A DNA stretch of 25,310 bases from JBPCOI01 sp051000395 (GCA_051000395.1 JBPCOI010000064.1:1-25310), one strand, 5' to 3'; counted from the stretch's first letter, positions 15,668 to 23,783 are shown. The notes: a model not told the origin generated them from the sequence alone. Numbers and translations are program-made.

Positions 15668-16897
15668 GTGAAGCGAATCCTCGTCGTCGGCGCGTCGATC
15701 GCGGGCGTGCATGCAGCAGAGGCCCTGCGAGACCAGGGATTCGACGGCGAGCTGACGATCGTCGGCGCGGAGAACACGCTTCCGTATGACCGTCCGCCGC
15801 TGTCGAAGGCAGCGCTCGCCGGCGCGGTGACCGGAGTCGACCTCTTGCTGCGTCCCGCCGAGTGGTACGCGGACCGCGACATCGAGTTGGTCCTAGGGCG
15901 CGCGGCGCGCAACGTCAACATCGAGAACAGATCGGTGACGCTCGAAGACGGAGCTGAGCTGCCGTACGACGGGTTGGTCCTCGCCACCGGCTCCGCAGCC
16001 CGGCGACTGGATTCGATCGACGGCGACACCGACCGTATCCGGACGCTTCGCACCGCAAGCGACAGTGTCGAGCTGCGTCAGCGATTGATCCCGGGGAGCC
16101 GACTACTCGTGATCGGGGCCGGGTTCATCGGCCTCGAGGTCGCCGCGACTGCACGCGAGCTCGGTGTCGAGGTGACGGTCGTCGAGATTGGTTCCGCCCC
16201 GCTTGTTGCAGCCCTCGGCGCCGAGGTCGGGGGATGGTTCGACCGGCTGCACGAGCGTCACGGCGTAGCGATTCACACCGGCCGGGCCGTGCTGGCTGTC
16301 GACAGTAGCGGCGACGGCGCCAGAGTCCGACTGGACGACGGTGCGTTGATCTACGCTGACACAGTCGTCGCGGGGGTCGGCGCCGTGCCGATGATCGGGT
16401 GGCTTCGCGGCAGCGGGTTGGACCTGGCGGGTGGCGGCGTGCGCTGCGACGCGTACCTGCGCGCCTCGGCGCCCCGCGTGGTCGCCGCCGGCGACATCGC
16501 CTATTGGCACAACGAACTGTTCGGCGAGTCGATGCGCGTCGAGCACTGGACCACGGCGGTGGAGCAGGGACGGTTCGCCGCGCTGACGCTCCTGGGCATC
16601 AACGACCAGCCGTACGTGGGGCCACCATACTTCTGGACCGATCAGTTCGGCACCGGGACAAGAACGATCGGAAGCGTCGCCGGCGCTGACCGCATCTGCG
16701 TGCAGCACGAGGACGACTCCTCGCTGGTCGCGCTCTACGGACGCGGCGACACGCTTTGGGGTGCGGTTTGTGTGAACTCGCCGCGCGCCTTGCTGGCCTG
16801 CCGTCGCGCTGTCGTCCAGCGCCTGCCCTGGGAGGAGGCGCTCACAGCTCTGAAAGAGTTGACATCGCGCGCGCAAAGTGTAACGTCGGCCACCTAG
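15668..16897 (+). CDS. Ferredoxin reductase (FAD, NAD(P)H-dependent)
   Basis: A 409-residue class I pyridine-nucleotide oxidoreductase of the type found with ring-hydroxylating dioxygenases and P450 systems. The FAD Rossmann motif is VVGASIAG (6-13), YDRPPLSK lies at 40-47, LATGSAARRL follows at 105-114, the NAD(P) motif is VIGAGFIGLEVAA (148-160), and the second FAD motif is AAGDIAYW. The C-terminal reductase domain is present (VNSPRALLACRRAV). It takes electrons from NADH and passes them to the adjacent ferredoxin. GTG start 3 bp after the ferredoxin stop. Its last codons contain the candidate promoter for the transporter operon. Confidence 0.95.
   Translation: MKRILVVGASIAGVHAAEALRDQGFDGELTIVGAENTLPYDRPPLSKAALAGAVTGVDLLLRPAEWYADRDIELVLGRAARNVNIENRSVTLEDGAELPYDGLVLATGSAARRLDSIDGDTDRIRTLRTASDSVELRQRLIPGSRLLVIGAGFIGLEVAATARELGVEVTVVEIGSAPLVAALGAEVGGWFDRLHERHGVAIHTGRAVLAVDSSGDGARVRLDDGALIYADTVVAGVGAVPMIGWLRGSGLDLAGGGVRCDAYLRASAPRVVAAGDIAYWHNELFGESMRVEHWTTAVEQGRFAALTLLGINDQPYVGPPYFWTDQFGTGTRTIGSVAGADRICVQHEDDSSLVALYGRGDTLWGAVCVNSPRALLACRRAVVQRLPWEEALTALKELTSRAQSVTSAT
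16859..16884 (+). promoter_or_regulatory. Candidate internal promoter for the transporter operon
   Basis: TTGACA (16859-16864) and TGTAAC (16879-16884) have the same 14-base spacing as the promoter candidate at 8176-8201 (16 bases if TAACGT is taken as -10), and both are followed by GTC. It overlaps the end of the reductase gene. Confidence 0.45.
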
Positions 16898-16922
16898 TCA
16901 GCTAGTGGCTCAATGGCCTGTC
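16889..16922 (+). promoter_or_regulatory. Operator-like site C
   Basis: GCCAC (16889-16893) and GTGGC (16905-16909) form an inverted repeat with 11 bases between. The segment includes CCTAGTCAG and CTAGTGG and ends in TGGCCTGTC. It aligns with site B over about 20 bases, shares CCTAGT and CTAGTGGC with site A, and shares CCACCTAGTCAGCTA (one mismatch) with site D. It lies about 150 bases upstream of the permease start. Confidence 0.5.
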
Positions 16923-16995
16923 CATCACTGTCACAAATAGACCGAGCGTTCGACTGGAGAGCGATTACGTGTGGACGAAACGAAAGCCCGCATCC

Positions 16996-17073
16996 ATGAA
17001 AACGCCTAGGTACGCGATACGCGACAAGCGATCGCGGGAGAAGAGCGCGCACCGGGCAAGGGCCATTCAATGA
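16996..17073 (+). CDS. Possible 25-residue leader peptide
   Basis: ATG 16996 opens a short, strongly basic frame (MKTPRYAIRDKRSREKSAHR and five more residues) whose TGA overlaps the permease ATG as ATGA. Such an overlap would couple translation. There is no good ribosome site and no known family, so it may be chance. The rest of the 172-bp gap holds the promoter/operator and no other gene. Confidence 0.2.
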   Translation: MKTPRYAIRDKRSREKSAHRARAIQ

Positions 17074-17912
17074 CCGTCTCCCTGGCAGCAGCGTCCGCAT
17101 CCCAAATCGACTGGCACCTCCTCTTCAACCGCATCTTCAACGGCAGTCCGGTCTTTTGGGGTGCCTTGCTCGCGACCGTGTACATCTCGGTATGCGCCGA
17201 AGTGCTGGGCATCATCCTCGGGATCATCACGATGGGCGCCTCGCGATCCCGCGTCCTACCGGTGCGCTGGTTGGCGTGGCTCTACCGCCTCGTCATGCGC
17301 GGGACGCCACCTATCGTTCAGATCTTCTTTATTTACTACGGCGCCAACCTGCTACTCGGCTTCGATCTGTTCCCCACCAACCTGACGATAGGTTCGCTCA
17401 CCATTTCGGGGGCGATAATCGCCGGTATCGTCGCGCTCGGGTTGAACGAGGGCGCGTTCATGAGTGAGATCATCCGCGGCGGCGTTGATGCGATCGAGGC
17501 CGGTCAACTTGAAGCGGCGCTCTCCGTGGGCATGACCCGGCGGCAAGCAATGCGAAAGATCATTGCACCACAAGCTGCGCGCGTGATCATTCCCACCATC
17601 GGGAACCAGTACAACTACATGCTCAAGGCGACGTCGCTGCTGTCCTTCATCGGGGTCTACGAGATGTTCCAAGACGCGCAGGTTGGCTACTCGGCTACCT
17701 TCCAACCCGTGGAGTACTTCCTCGGGGTGGCGATCTGGTACCTCGTACTGACGTCGGTGTGGGGGGTAATCCAGTCGCGGATCGAGAAGAAGCTCGGCGC
17801 ATCCGACTACGAAAACATTGGAGACCGACGGCTATGGAAGCCATGGAAGTCCAACGGCAAGCCAGTGTTAGTGGAGCACCAGACACAGGAACTGGAGCGG
17901 TCCGGCGTGTGA
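17070..17912 (+). CDS. ABC transporter permease, polar amino acid family (HisM/ArtQ type)
   Basis: This 280-residue inner-membrane protein has hydrophobic segments at about residues 28-58, 68-90, 105-128 and 228-250. The EAA loop that contacts the ATPase is EAALSVGMTRRQAMRKIIAP, around residues 148-167. MRGTPPIVQIFFIYYG and NQYNYMLKATSLLS are typical of polar amino-acid permeases. ATG 17070 has CAAGGG upstream. The C-terminal tail of about 35 polar residues (from about 245) is longer than usual. The ATPase gene starts inside its last codons (GTG overlapping TGA). Only one permease gene is present, so it is probably a homodimer. It most likely serves both binding proteins of the window. Confidence 0.93.
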   Translation: MTVSLAAASASQIDWHLLFNRIFNGSPVFWGALLATVYISVCAEVLGIILGIITMGASRSRVLPVRWLAWLYRLVMRGTPPIVQIFFIYYGANLLLGFDLFPTNLTIGSLTISGAIIAGIVALGLNEGAFMSEIIRGGVDAIEAGQLEAALSVGMTRRQAMRKIIAPQAARVIIPTIGNQYNYMLKATSLLSFIGVYEMFQDAQVGYSATFQPVEYFLGVAIWYLVLTSVWGVIQSRIEKKLGASDYENIGDRRLWKPWKSNGKPVLVEHQTQELERSGV

Positions 17913-18703
17913 CCGCTGACGCGCAGGCCGCCGTTTCCAACGGCCGGGTTTCACTGCGCGCGCATGAGGTCAGCAAGCGATTCGGCCGCGTCGAGGTGCT
18001 GCACCACGTCTCGACCGAGATGCCCTCACACGGCACAACCGCCATCATCGGACCGTCCGGATCCGGCAAGACGACCTTCCTGCGCTGTCTGAACGGTCTC
18101 GCGCTGCCTGATCACGGAACGATCGAGGTCGAGGGCGAGATCGTGCCGTGGTCGGACGGCAAGCCGATCGTGGGCCGGCGCCGTGAGCGGGAGGCGGTCC
18201 GCGTTCGACAGGAGTTCGGGTTCGTCTTCCAGCGGTTCAATTTATGGCCGCACAAAACGGCACTCGAGAACGTTACTCAGGGTCCGATGTTGGTGCGGGG
18301 CACGCCGGAAGCGAAGGCGAACGAACTCGGCCGATCATTGCTTGTCCGCGTCGGCCTGGAGCAGAAATTCGACGCGTATCCCCATCGCCTTTCTGGCGGG
18401 CAGCAGCAACGAGTTGCTATCGCGCGGGCCCTCGCGATGGAACCCAAGATCTTGCTGTTCGACGAGGCGACGAGCGCGCTCGACCCGGAGATGGTGGGCG
18501 AGGTGCTGCAAGTGATGAAGGACCTCGCCCTGCAGGGGATGACGATGGTCTGTGTGACCCACGAGATGGGATTCGCGCGCGAAGTGGCTCAGAAGGTAAT
18601 CATGATGGACGAGGGCCGCCTTGTCGAAGAGGGTACTCCCAGCGAAATGTTCGATTCCCCGAGGAGTGAGCGCACCGCGCAGTTCCTGTCCAAGATTCTT
18701 TAG
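17909..18703 (+). CDS. ABC transporter ATP-binding protein, polar amino acid family (GlnQ/HisP type)
   Basis: From GTG 17909, which overlaps the permease stop, the protein has 264 residues. A longer open frame upstream overlaps the permease and is discarded. The full set of nucleotide-binding motifs is present: Walker A GPSGSGKTT (48-56), Q-loop FVFQRFNLWPHKT, signature LSGGQQQRVAIARAL, Walker B ILLFDEATSALDPE and the switch His in VTHEMGFAREV. It powers the permease encoded just upstream. An insertion after the Walker A strand (EIVPWSDGKPIVGRRRERE) lengthens the beta-sheet arm as in other amino-acid importers. Aldehyde dehydrogenase follows after 59 bp. Confidence 0.95.
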   Translation: MTADAQAAVSNGRVSLRAHEVSKRFGRVEVLHHVSTEMPSHGTTAIIGPSGSGKTTFLRCLNGLALPDHGTIEVEGEIVPWSDGKPIVGRRREREAVRVRQEFGFVFQRFNLWPHKTALENVTQGPMLVRGTPEAKANELGRSLLVRVGLEQKFDAYPHRLSGGQQQRVAIARALAMEPKILLFDEATSALDPEMVGEVLQVMKDLALQGMTMVCVTHEMGFAREVAQKVIMMDEGRLVEEGTPSEMFDSPRSERTAQFLSKIL

Positions 18704-18762
18704 CTAGAGCACACACACCCGAAGAACGCGCTCGTAAACTCACTCCGGAGGCTGAACCGCCG

Positions 18763-20211
18763 ATGCGTCCCATACACGAGGTGTTCGCCCAGCGGGCGCA
18801 CTGGCTCGACGGTGAACTTTCGCCTTCGCGTGCCGCCGAGACGATTTCGGTCACGAATCCCGCCTCGGAGGAGGTGATCGGACACGTCGTGGCCGGGAAT
18901 GCGGCTGACATGGATGCCGCCGTCCGATCGGCGCACCGAGCGTTTCCCGCGTGGCGCGATACTGCCCTGGAGGAGCGCTTGGCACTGCTGGATCGGCTCT
19001 GCGGTGTCATCGACGATGATCGCGCCCAACTGGCGCAGATCATCACCGCGGAGGTCGGTGCGCCTGTTTCGATCGCAGGGCCGATGCACGTCGGACTCGC
19101 CACCGAGATCCTGCGCGCCTTTATCAAGCTCGGGCGGGAGTTCGAGTTCGTCGCCACGGCCGGTGGCACAACTCTGATCCACGAGCCGGTAGGCGTCGCA
19201 GGCTGCATCACGCCGTGGAACCTGCCGCTGATCTTGACCGCGCAGAAGCTCGGCGCCGCCCTAGTCACCGGCTGCACGACGGTATTCAAGCCCAGCGAGT
19301 TGACCCCGTTCAGCGCGCTGCGCCTTGCCGAATGCATGGCCGAGGCCGGCTACCCGGCAGGCGTATTCAACGTGGTCACCGGCTACGGCCCGACCGCGGG
19401 CGAGGCGCTGGTCGGCCACCCGTTGGTCCGCAAGGTCTCCTTCACCGGCTCCACAAGGGCGGGCCAGCGAGTCGCTGCGCTGGCCGCCCAGACCGTGAAG
19501 CGGGTAAGCCTCGAGCTGGGCGGCAAGAGCGCGAACGTCGTGCTGCCAGACGGCGACCTGCAGCAGGCCGTCGCCACGGGCAGCCACCAGGCCTGCTTCA
19601 ACGCTGGCCAGTCCTGCATCGCGTGGAGCCGCCTGCTCGTCCCTGCCGACCGGCTCGCCGAGGCGACCGAGCTGGCCGCCGAAACGATCGGCGCCATGAA
19701 AGTCGGCGATCCCTTGGACGCGGACACCGAGGTGGGGCCGTTGGTCTCCGCCGAAGCGGCTGGCCGGGTGCGCGGCTATATCACCAAGGGCATCGAGGAG
19801 GGGGCACGCGTCGCGGTCGGAGGGCCGGAGCGGTTGGCGGACGAGCCCCGCGGTTACTTCGTGCGACCCACGGTTCTCACCGACGTCCGCCCGGCCATGG
19901 TCGTCGCTCAGGAGGAAATCTTCGGACCGGTGCTGTGCGTGATGCCCTACCGCGACGAGGAGGAGGCCATTGCCATCGCCAACGGCACCCCCTATGGGTT
20001 GCATGGCGCAGTGTGGTCCCGGGACGAGGCGCGCGCAATGGCTGTTGCTCGCCGGCTGGACACAGGCATGGTCAACATCAACGGTTACGGATTCGACCCG
20101 ATGGCACCGTTCGGCGGCTACAAGCAGTCCGGTGTAGGCCGGGAGATGGGCACCGCTGGCCTGCAAGAGTTTCTCGAAGTCAAGGCCGTGCAGTCCTTCC
20201 CGAACTCCTGA
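18763..20211 (+). CDS. Aldehyde dehydrogenase (NAD(P)+-dependent)
   Basis: A 482-residue aldehyde dehydrogenase with all active-site elements: PWNLP with N153, K176 in VFKPSEL, the FTGST cofactor loop (227-231), the general base E251 in LELGGKS, nucleophile C285 in FNAGQSCIAWSR, and EEIFGPV plus FGGYKQSGVGRE near the C-terminus. It turns aldehydes into acids. CCGGAGG lies at 18745-18751, 11 bases before ATG 18763. In this setting it probably takes the aldehyde released by the copper amine oxidase or the GMC enzyme, and its acid product could be the substrate of the CoA-transferase. Specific substrate unknown; no sign of damage. Confidence 0.94.
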   Translation: MRPIHEVFAQRAHWLDGELSPSRAAETISVTNPASEEVIGHVVAGNAADMDAAVRSAHRAFPAWRDTALEERLALLDRLCGVIDDDRAQLAQIITAEVGAPVSIAGPMHVGLATEILRAFIKLGREFEFVATAGGTTLIHEPVGVAGCITPWNLPLILTAQKLGAALVTGCTTVFKPSELTPFSALRLAECMAEAGYPAGVFNVVTGYGPTAGEALVGHPLVRKVSFTGSTRAGQRVAALAAQTVKRVSLELGGKSANVVLPDGDLQQAVATGSHQACFNAGQSCIAWSRLLVPADRLAEATELAAETIGAMKVGDPLDADTEVGPLVSAEAAGRVRGYITKGIEEGARVAVGGPERLADEPRGYFVRPTVLTDVRPAMVVAQEEIFGPVLCVMPYRDEEEAIAIANGTPYGLHGAVWSRDEARAMAVARRLDTGMVNINGYGFDPMAPFGGYKQSGVGREMGTAGLQEFLEVKAVQSFPNS

Positions 20212-20261
20212 CCACAGCGCGCGACTTTCCACCCAATCGACGTAAGGATGTGCATCCACAA

Positions 20262-21569
20262 ATGACGAGCAAGAGCTGGATCGAACGAGACCGCGCCAGC
20301 CGGCTCCAGTCGCGCTACACCTTCCCCCAAGTGCTCGAACGCGGCAGCGGTACCCGCGTATTCGACACCGACGGGCGGGAGTACCTGGACTTCGTGTCGG
20401 GCCAGGTCTGCGCCGTATCCGGTCACGCCCACCCCAAGTACGCAGACGCGATCGCCAAACAGGCGCACACGCTCGTCCAGCGCGGCTCTGCGTTCACCGA
20501 CACATGCCAGATCCAGCTCGCCGAGAAGGTCGCCGAAATGTGCTGCGGCGACCTTAACAAGAGCTACTTCGCGTGCACCGGCTCCGAGTCGAACGAGGCC
20601 GCGCTGCGTATGGCGAAGCTGATCACCGGACGGTTCGAGGTCGCCGCGGTTGTGCGCGGATACCACGGCCTGACAGCGGGATCGTTCGGGATCACCGGTC
20701 TCGGCGGCATCTTCCGCGACGGCTACGGCCCCATGCAGCCCGGCGCGGTGTTCCTGCCCGCCCCGTACGTGTACCGGTGCCCGTTCAAGGGATGCGACCA
20801 GGACGGTGAGTCCTGCGCGATGACGTGCATGGAGCACGGCCTAGATACGCTGCGCCGGACGAGCTCCGGCCGTCCCGCCGCCGTGTTCATCGAGGTGATC
20901 CAGAGCGCCGGCGGCGTGATCGTAATGCCGCAGGAATGGCTGCGCGAAGTGCGCCGGCTCTGCGACGAGTGGGGGGCGCTCCTCGTGATCGACGAGGCGC
21001 AAACCGGCTTCGGACGCACCGGCAAGATGTTCGCCTTCGAGCACTACGAGGGCGTGATGCCAGATATCCTCACTATCTCCAAGTCACTCGGTGGCGGTGC
21101 GCCCGTATCAGGCGTGGTAGTGCGCGATGGCCTGGCCGCCGAGCTGGAGGCGAAGGGCTACTACCAGTCCAGCTCGCACACCGGAGATCCGCTGCTGTCT
21201 GCAGCGGCGTTGGCCAACCTCACAATCATCGAGGAAGAGGGGCTAGTCGAGAACGCCCGCGTGATCGGTGACCTGCTCCATAACGGGCTCAAGCAGCTGC
21301 GCAAGGAGCACGAAATCGTCGGCGATGTGCGCGGCCTGGGACTGTTCCTCGGTTTCGAGATCGTGGAGAGCAAGGAGACACGCAAGGCGTCGTTGGACCT
21401 TGCCGTGACGGTTTCCGCGCATTGCCAGGAGAACGGACTGCTGATCGGCCACGTGCCTGGTGCGGTCAGCGAGAACATCATCCGCATCCTCCCGCCGCTC
21501 ACAACAACGGCAGCCGAAGCAGAGCGGGCCCTGGAAATCCTGGACTCCGCGCTGGCCGCAGCCAGCTAA
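20262..21569 (+). CDS. Class III PLP enzyme resembling 2,2-dialkylglycine decarboxylase
   Basis: A 435-residue fold-type I PLP enzyme of aminotransferase class III. The PLP lysine is K274 (LTISKSLGGG), the pyridine-N Asp is in VIDEAQTGFGRTG (242-254), and phosphate-site residues are in CTGSESNEAALRMAKL. From memory it is closest to dialkylglycine decarboxylase: Gln48 in DFVSGQVCAV and Ser215 in EVIQSAGG match that enzyme's Gln52 and Ser215, and an Arg in IIRILPPL fits its substrate Arg. The family's Trp138 is Tyr134 here, so simple transamination is also possible. Dialkylglycine decarboxylase removes CO2 from alpha,alpha-disubstituted amino acids and transfers the amino group to pyruvate. ATG 20262 with AAGGA upstream. 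A Cys-rich insert (CPFKGCDQDGESCAMTC, about 173-189) is unusual and might bind metal. Confidence 0.85.
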   Translation: MTSKSWIERDRASRLQSRYTFPQVLERGSGTRVFDTDGREYLDFVSGQVCAVSGHAHPKYADAIAKQAHTLVQRGSAFTDTCQIQLAEKVAEMCCGDLNKSYFACTGSESNEAALRMAKLITGRFEVAAVVRGYHGLTAGSFGITGLGGIFRDGYGPMQPGAVFLPAPYVYRCPFKGCDQDGESCAMTCMEHGLDTLRRTSSGRPAAVFIEVIQSAGGVIVMPQEWLREVRRLCDEWGALLVIDEAQTGFGRTGKMFAFEHYEGVMPDILTISKSLGGGAPVSGVVVRDGLAAELEAKGYYQSSSHTGDPLLSAAALANLTIIEEEGLVENARVIGDLLHNGLKQLRKEHEIVGDVRGLGLFLGFEIVESKETRKASLDLAVTVSAHCQENGLLIGHVPGAVSENIIRILPPLTTTAAEAERALEILDSALAAAS

Positions 21570-21647
21570 GCGCACACCACTTCGACGCCTATCAATAGCG
21601 CACAACTCCTAATCAAATAGCGACCATCACCGAGAGGGGCACTACCA

Positions 21648-22601
21648 ATGAGGGACTCACTACCAAGTCGTGCGAGTGCCGGCGGTCGAAGGCACCCACG
21701 TTGGTTGGTCGGCGGATTGGCGGCGCTCGCTGCGGGAGCTATGGTGCTGTCGGGTTGCAGCAGCTCTGGCTCGCGGAGCTCTGGCGCGACCACCGGTACA
21801 GCAACCCAAGTGACAACGCCGAACGGAACAACCAGCCCAGCTGGCGGCGATTTCACACTCACGGTACCAGCGGATGTAAAGTCCGCGGGCGCACTGAGTA
21901 TCTGCGCCGATATCACCTACCCACCTTATACCTTTGTGCAGAATAATATGCCCACGGGATTCGACGTCGACATGGCCAATACGCTCGCCAAGGCCATGGG
22001 AGTTCGGGCAGAATTCCATCAGACCGGCTTCCCCGGTATCATCGGTGCGCTGCAGGGCAGGAAGTGTGACGTAATCATCAACGGAATGAACGGTACTGCT
22101 GATCACGCTAAGGTCATCAATCAGGTGCCGTACCTTCAGGACAGTCAGGGCTTTATCACCAAGCAAGGCAGCTCCATCCACATCAAGTCACTGGATGATT
22201 TGGCGGGCAAGTCGGTCGTGACCCAGCTCGGTTCCACGAACGCGGTATACCTGCAGAACCTCAGCACGAAGCTCGTAGCGGCGGGTAAGCAGGCGATCAA
22301 AATCACCACTCTCGCGCAGAATCCGCTCGCGTTCGAAGCGGTCCTGAGCGGTCGGGCGGATGTGTTCTATCAGGACCGCCCCGTGCTCGGTTACTACTCG
22401 ACAAAATTCCCCGGACAGGTGACTATCGCCGATCTCTCCGTGAACCCGCAGACCGTTGTTATCGGTCTGCGCAAGGACGAACAAGCCCTTACTGACACGC
22501 TGCAGCAGGGCATTAATGAAATGTACAAGCGCGGCCTGCTGCAGAAGATCGCAGCTAAGTGGGGGATCCAGCCGGGTAATTACCTGCCGGGAATGCCGTG
22601 A
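21648..22601 (+). CDS. ABC transporter substrate-binding lipoprotein, polar amino acid type (copy 2)
   Basis: This 317-residue protein has a lipoprotein signal ending LSGC (Cys37), a Ser/Thr/Gly linker, and an SBP family 3 domain: ICADITYPPYTF, MPTGFDVDMANTLAKAMG, KCDVIINGMNGTADH, PYLQDSQGFITK, GKSVVTQLGSTNAVY, ADVFYQDRPVLGYY. It is a close paralogue of the binding protein at 7032-7985, including the C-terminal LLPGMP-type ending (YLPGMP). Differences lie mostly in the linker and the middle lobe. GAGAGGGGC at 21632-21640 precedes ATG 21648. It stands in the same direction as the permease and ATPase genes and probably feeds them. Two paralogous receptors for one channel would widen or tune the substrate range. 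Confidence 0.94.
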   Translation: MRDSLPSRASAGGRRHPRWLVGGLAALAAGAMVLSGCSSSGSRSSGATTGTATQVTTPNGTTSPAGGDFTLTVPADVKSAGALSICADITYPPYTFVQNNMPTGFDVDMANTLAKAMGVRAEFHQTGFPGIIGALQGRKCDVIINGMNGTADHAKVINQVPYLQDSQGFITKQGSSIHIKSLDDLAGKSVVTQLGSTNAVYLQNLSTKLVAAGKQAIKITTLAQNPLAFEAVLSGRADVFYQDRPVLGYYSTKFPGQVTIADLSVNPQTVVIGLRKDEQALTDTLQQGINEMYKRGLLQKIAAKWGIQPGNYLPGMP

Positions 22602-22625
22602 TAGTACGGCAACGATAGAGGCCGC

Positions 22626-23783
22626 ATGCGGATCACCAACGTCGAGATTACCCCCATATCGGTCCCGTTTGTCGAGCCGGTGCGGTGGCGATACGGAGTC
22701 GCCTCCGGCGTCAGCAGTGCGATCGTGCGGATCACGACGGACGAGGGGGTCGAAGGGTTTGGAGAGGCGCCGGGGGAGCCGACGATTGACGTCGTGATCC
22801 ATGCGCTCGCCGCACTACGGCACGGGTTGTTGGGGAAGGATCCACGCCGGGTGCGAGAGATCATCGGGGCGTTCGCAATGTCTGGGGCAGATCACTTCCC
22901 GTACGTGTACAACACTGCGGTCGCTGCTCTTGAGATGGCGCTGTTGGACATCTGCGGCAAGGCGCTGGGGTGTCCGATCTACGACCTGCTCGGCGGCCGC
23001 ACGAACGAGAGTCTGGAGTTCTATTGGCACGTCAATCCGGTACGCGACGAGAGATCAGCGGTTGCCGAAGCGGCGCAGGTCGGCCTCGACCGCGGTTTTC
23101 ATACCATGTACCTGAAGGGAAGTGCCGATGTCGAGCGCGACGTGACGCTCACCGAGGCGATCCGCGCCCAAGTCGGTGTCGACGTCGCCCTCCGAATTGA
23201 CCCGAACGAGGCGTGGCATCCGCTCGGGGCTAGGAGGTTCGCAGAGAGAATCGCTGCCCTGCCACTCGAATTCCTAGAGCAGCCGTTCCCGAAGGACGCC
23301 CACGCGGCTGCGCGCCGGTTCAGCTCCGAGACCGGCATCGCTGTGGCGGCGAACCAGTCAGCGTGGCGGCTCCAGGACCTCGCTTTAGTGCTCAGGTGGG
23401 GTGCTGCGGATGTAGTCGTGACTGGCATCCATCAATGCGGTGGGATGCTGCGCCTTGTAGCGGCCGCTGAACAGTGTGCGCTTGCCGGGGTTCGGTTGGT
23501 GCGCCATAGCGTTTGCGATCTTGGTATCGGCACGGCGGCCGCCGTGCAGGTGCTCGCGACCATGCCGGACGGTGGGCTCGCACATCAGACCCACCTGACG
23601 CTGTTCGTTGACGATCTGCTCGAAGACCCCTGGCGATTCGAAGCTGGCAAGCTTGCCGTTCCCACCGCACCGGGACTCGGAATTACGGTGCGTGAAGAGG
23701 CGCTTCAACGCTTTGCGAGGCACTACCAAGAGCTGGGCGAGTATCGCGGCTACGCACCACCGCGAGGTGCTGCACTCGACTGA
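22626..23783 (+). CDS. Enolase-superfamily protein (mandelate racemase/muconate lactonizing type) with altered active site
   Basis: A 385-residue two-domain protein: N-terminal capping domain (1-125, ending DICGKALGCPIYDLLGG) and a TIM-barrel. Metal-ligand candidates are D192 (RIDPNEAW), E218 (LEFLEQPF) and N243 (VAANQSAW). The third ligand is usually Asp or Glu, but Asn is known in glucarate dehydratase. The K-x-K pair on strand 2 is reduced to Y162-L-K164. A His at 294 (VRHSVCDLGIG) could be the second base, but the partner Asp of the mandelate-racemase dyad is not evident (VVTGIHQCGG). Known members racemise, dehydrate or cycloisomerise carboxylate substrates by removing the alpha proton. 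It may epimerise or dehydrate a chiral acid or amino-acid derivative. Start ATG, 24 bp after the binding-protein gene. Confidence 0.85.
   Translation: MRITNVEITPISVPFVEPVRWRYGVASGVSSAIVRITTDEGVEGFGEAPGEPTIDVVIHALAALRHGLLGKDPRRVREIIGAFAMSGADHFPYVYNTAVAALEMALLDICGKALGCPIYDLLGGRTNESLEFYWHVNPVRDERSAVAEAAQVGLDRGFHTMYLKGSADVERDVTLTEAIRAQVGVDVALRIDPNEAWHPLGARRFAERIAALPLEFLEQPFPKDAHAAARRFSSETGIAVAANQSAWRLQDLALVLRWGAADVVVTGIHQCGGMLRLVAAAEQCALAGVRLVRHSVCDLGIGTAAAVQVLATMPDGGLAHQTHLTLFVDDLLEDPWRFEAGKLAVPTAPGLGITVREEALQRFARHYQELGEYRGYAPPRGAALD

Noticed and set aside
19215..20261. A long plus-strand frame running through the aldehyde dehydrogenase in another frame into the PLP enzyme
   Set aside because: The first 350 residues are an arginine-rich shadow of the dehydrogenase. 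Homology to the PLP enzyme begins only at 20262, so this is not a fusion protein.
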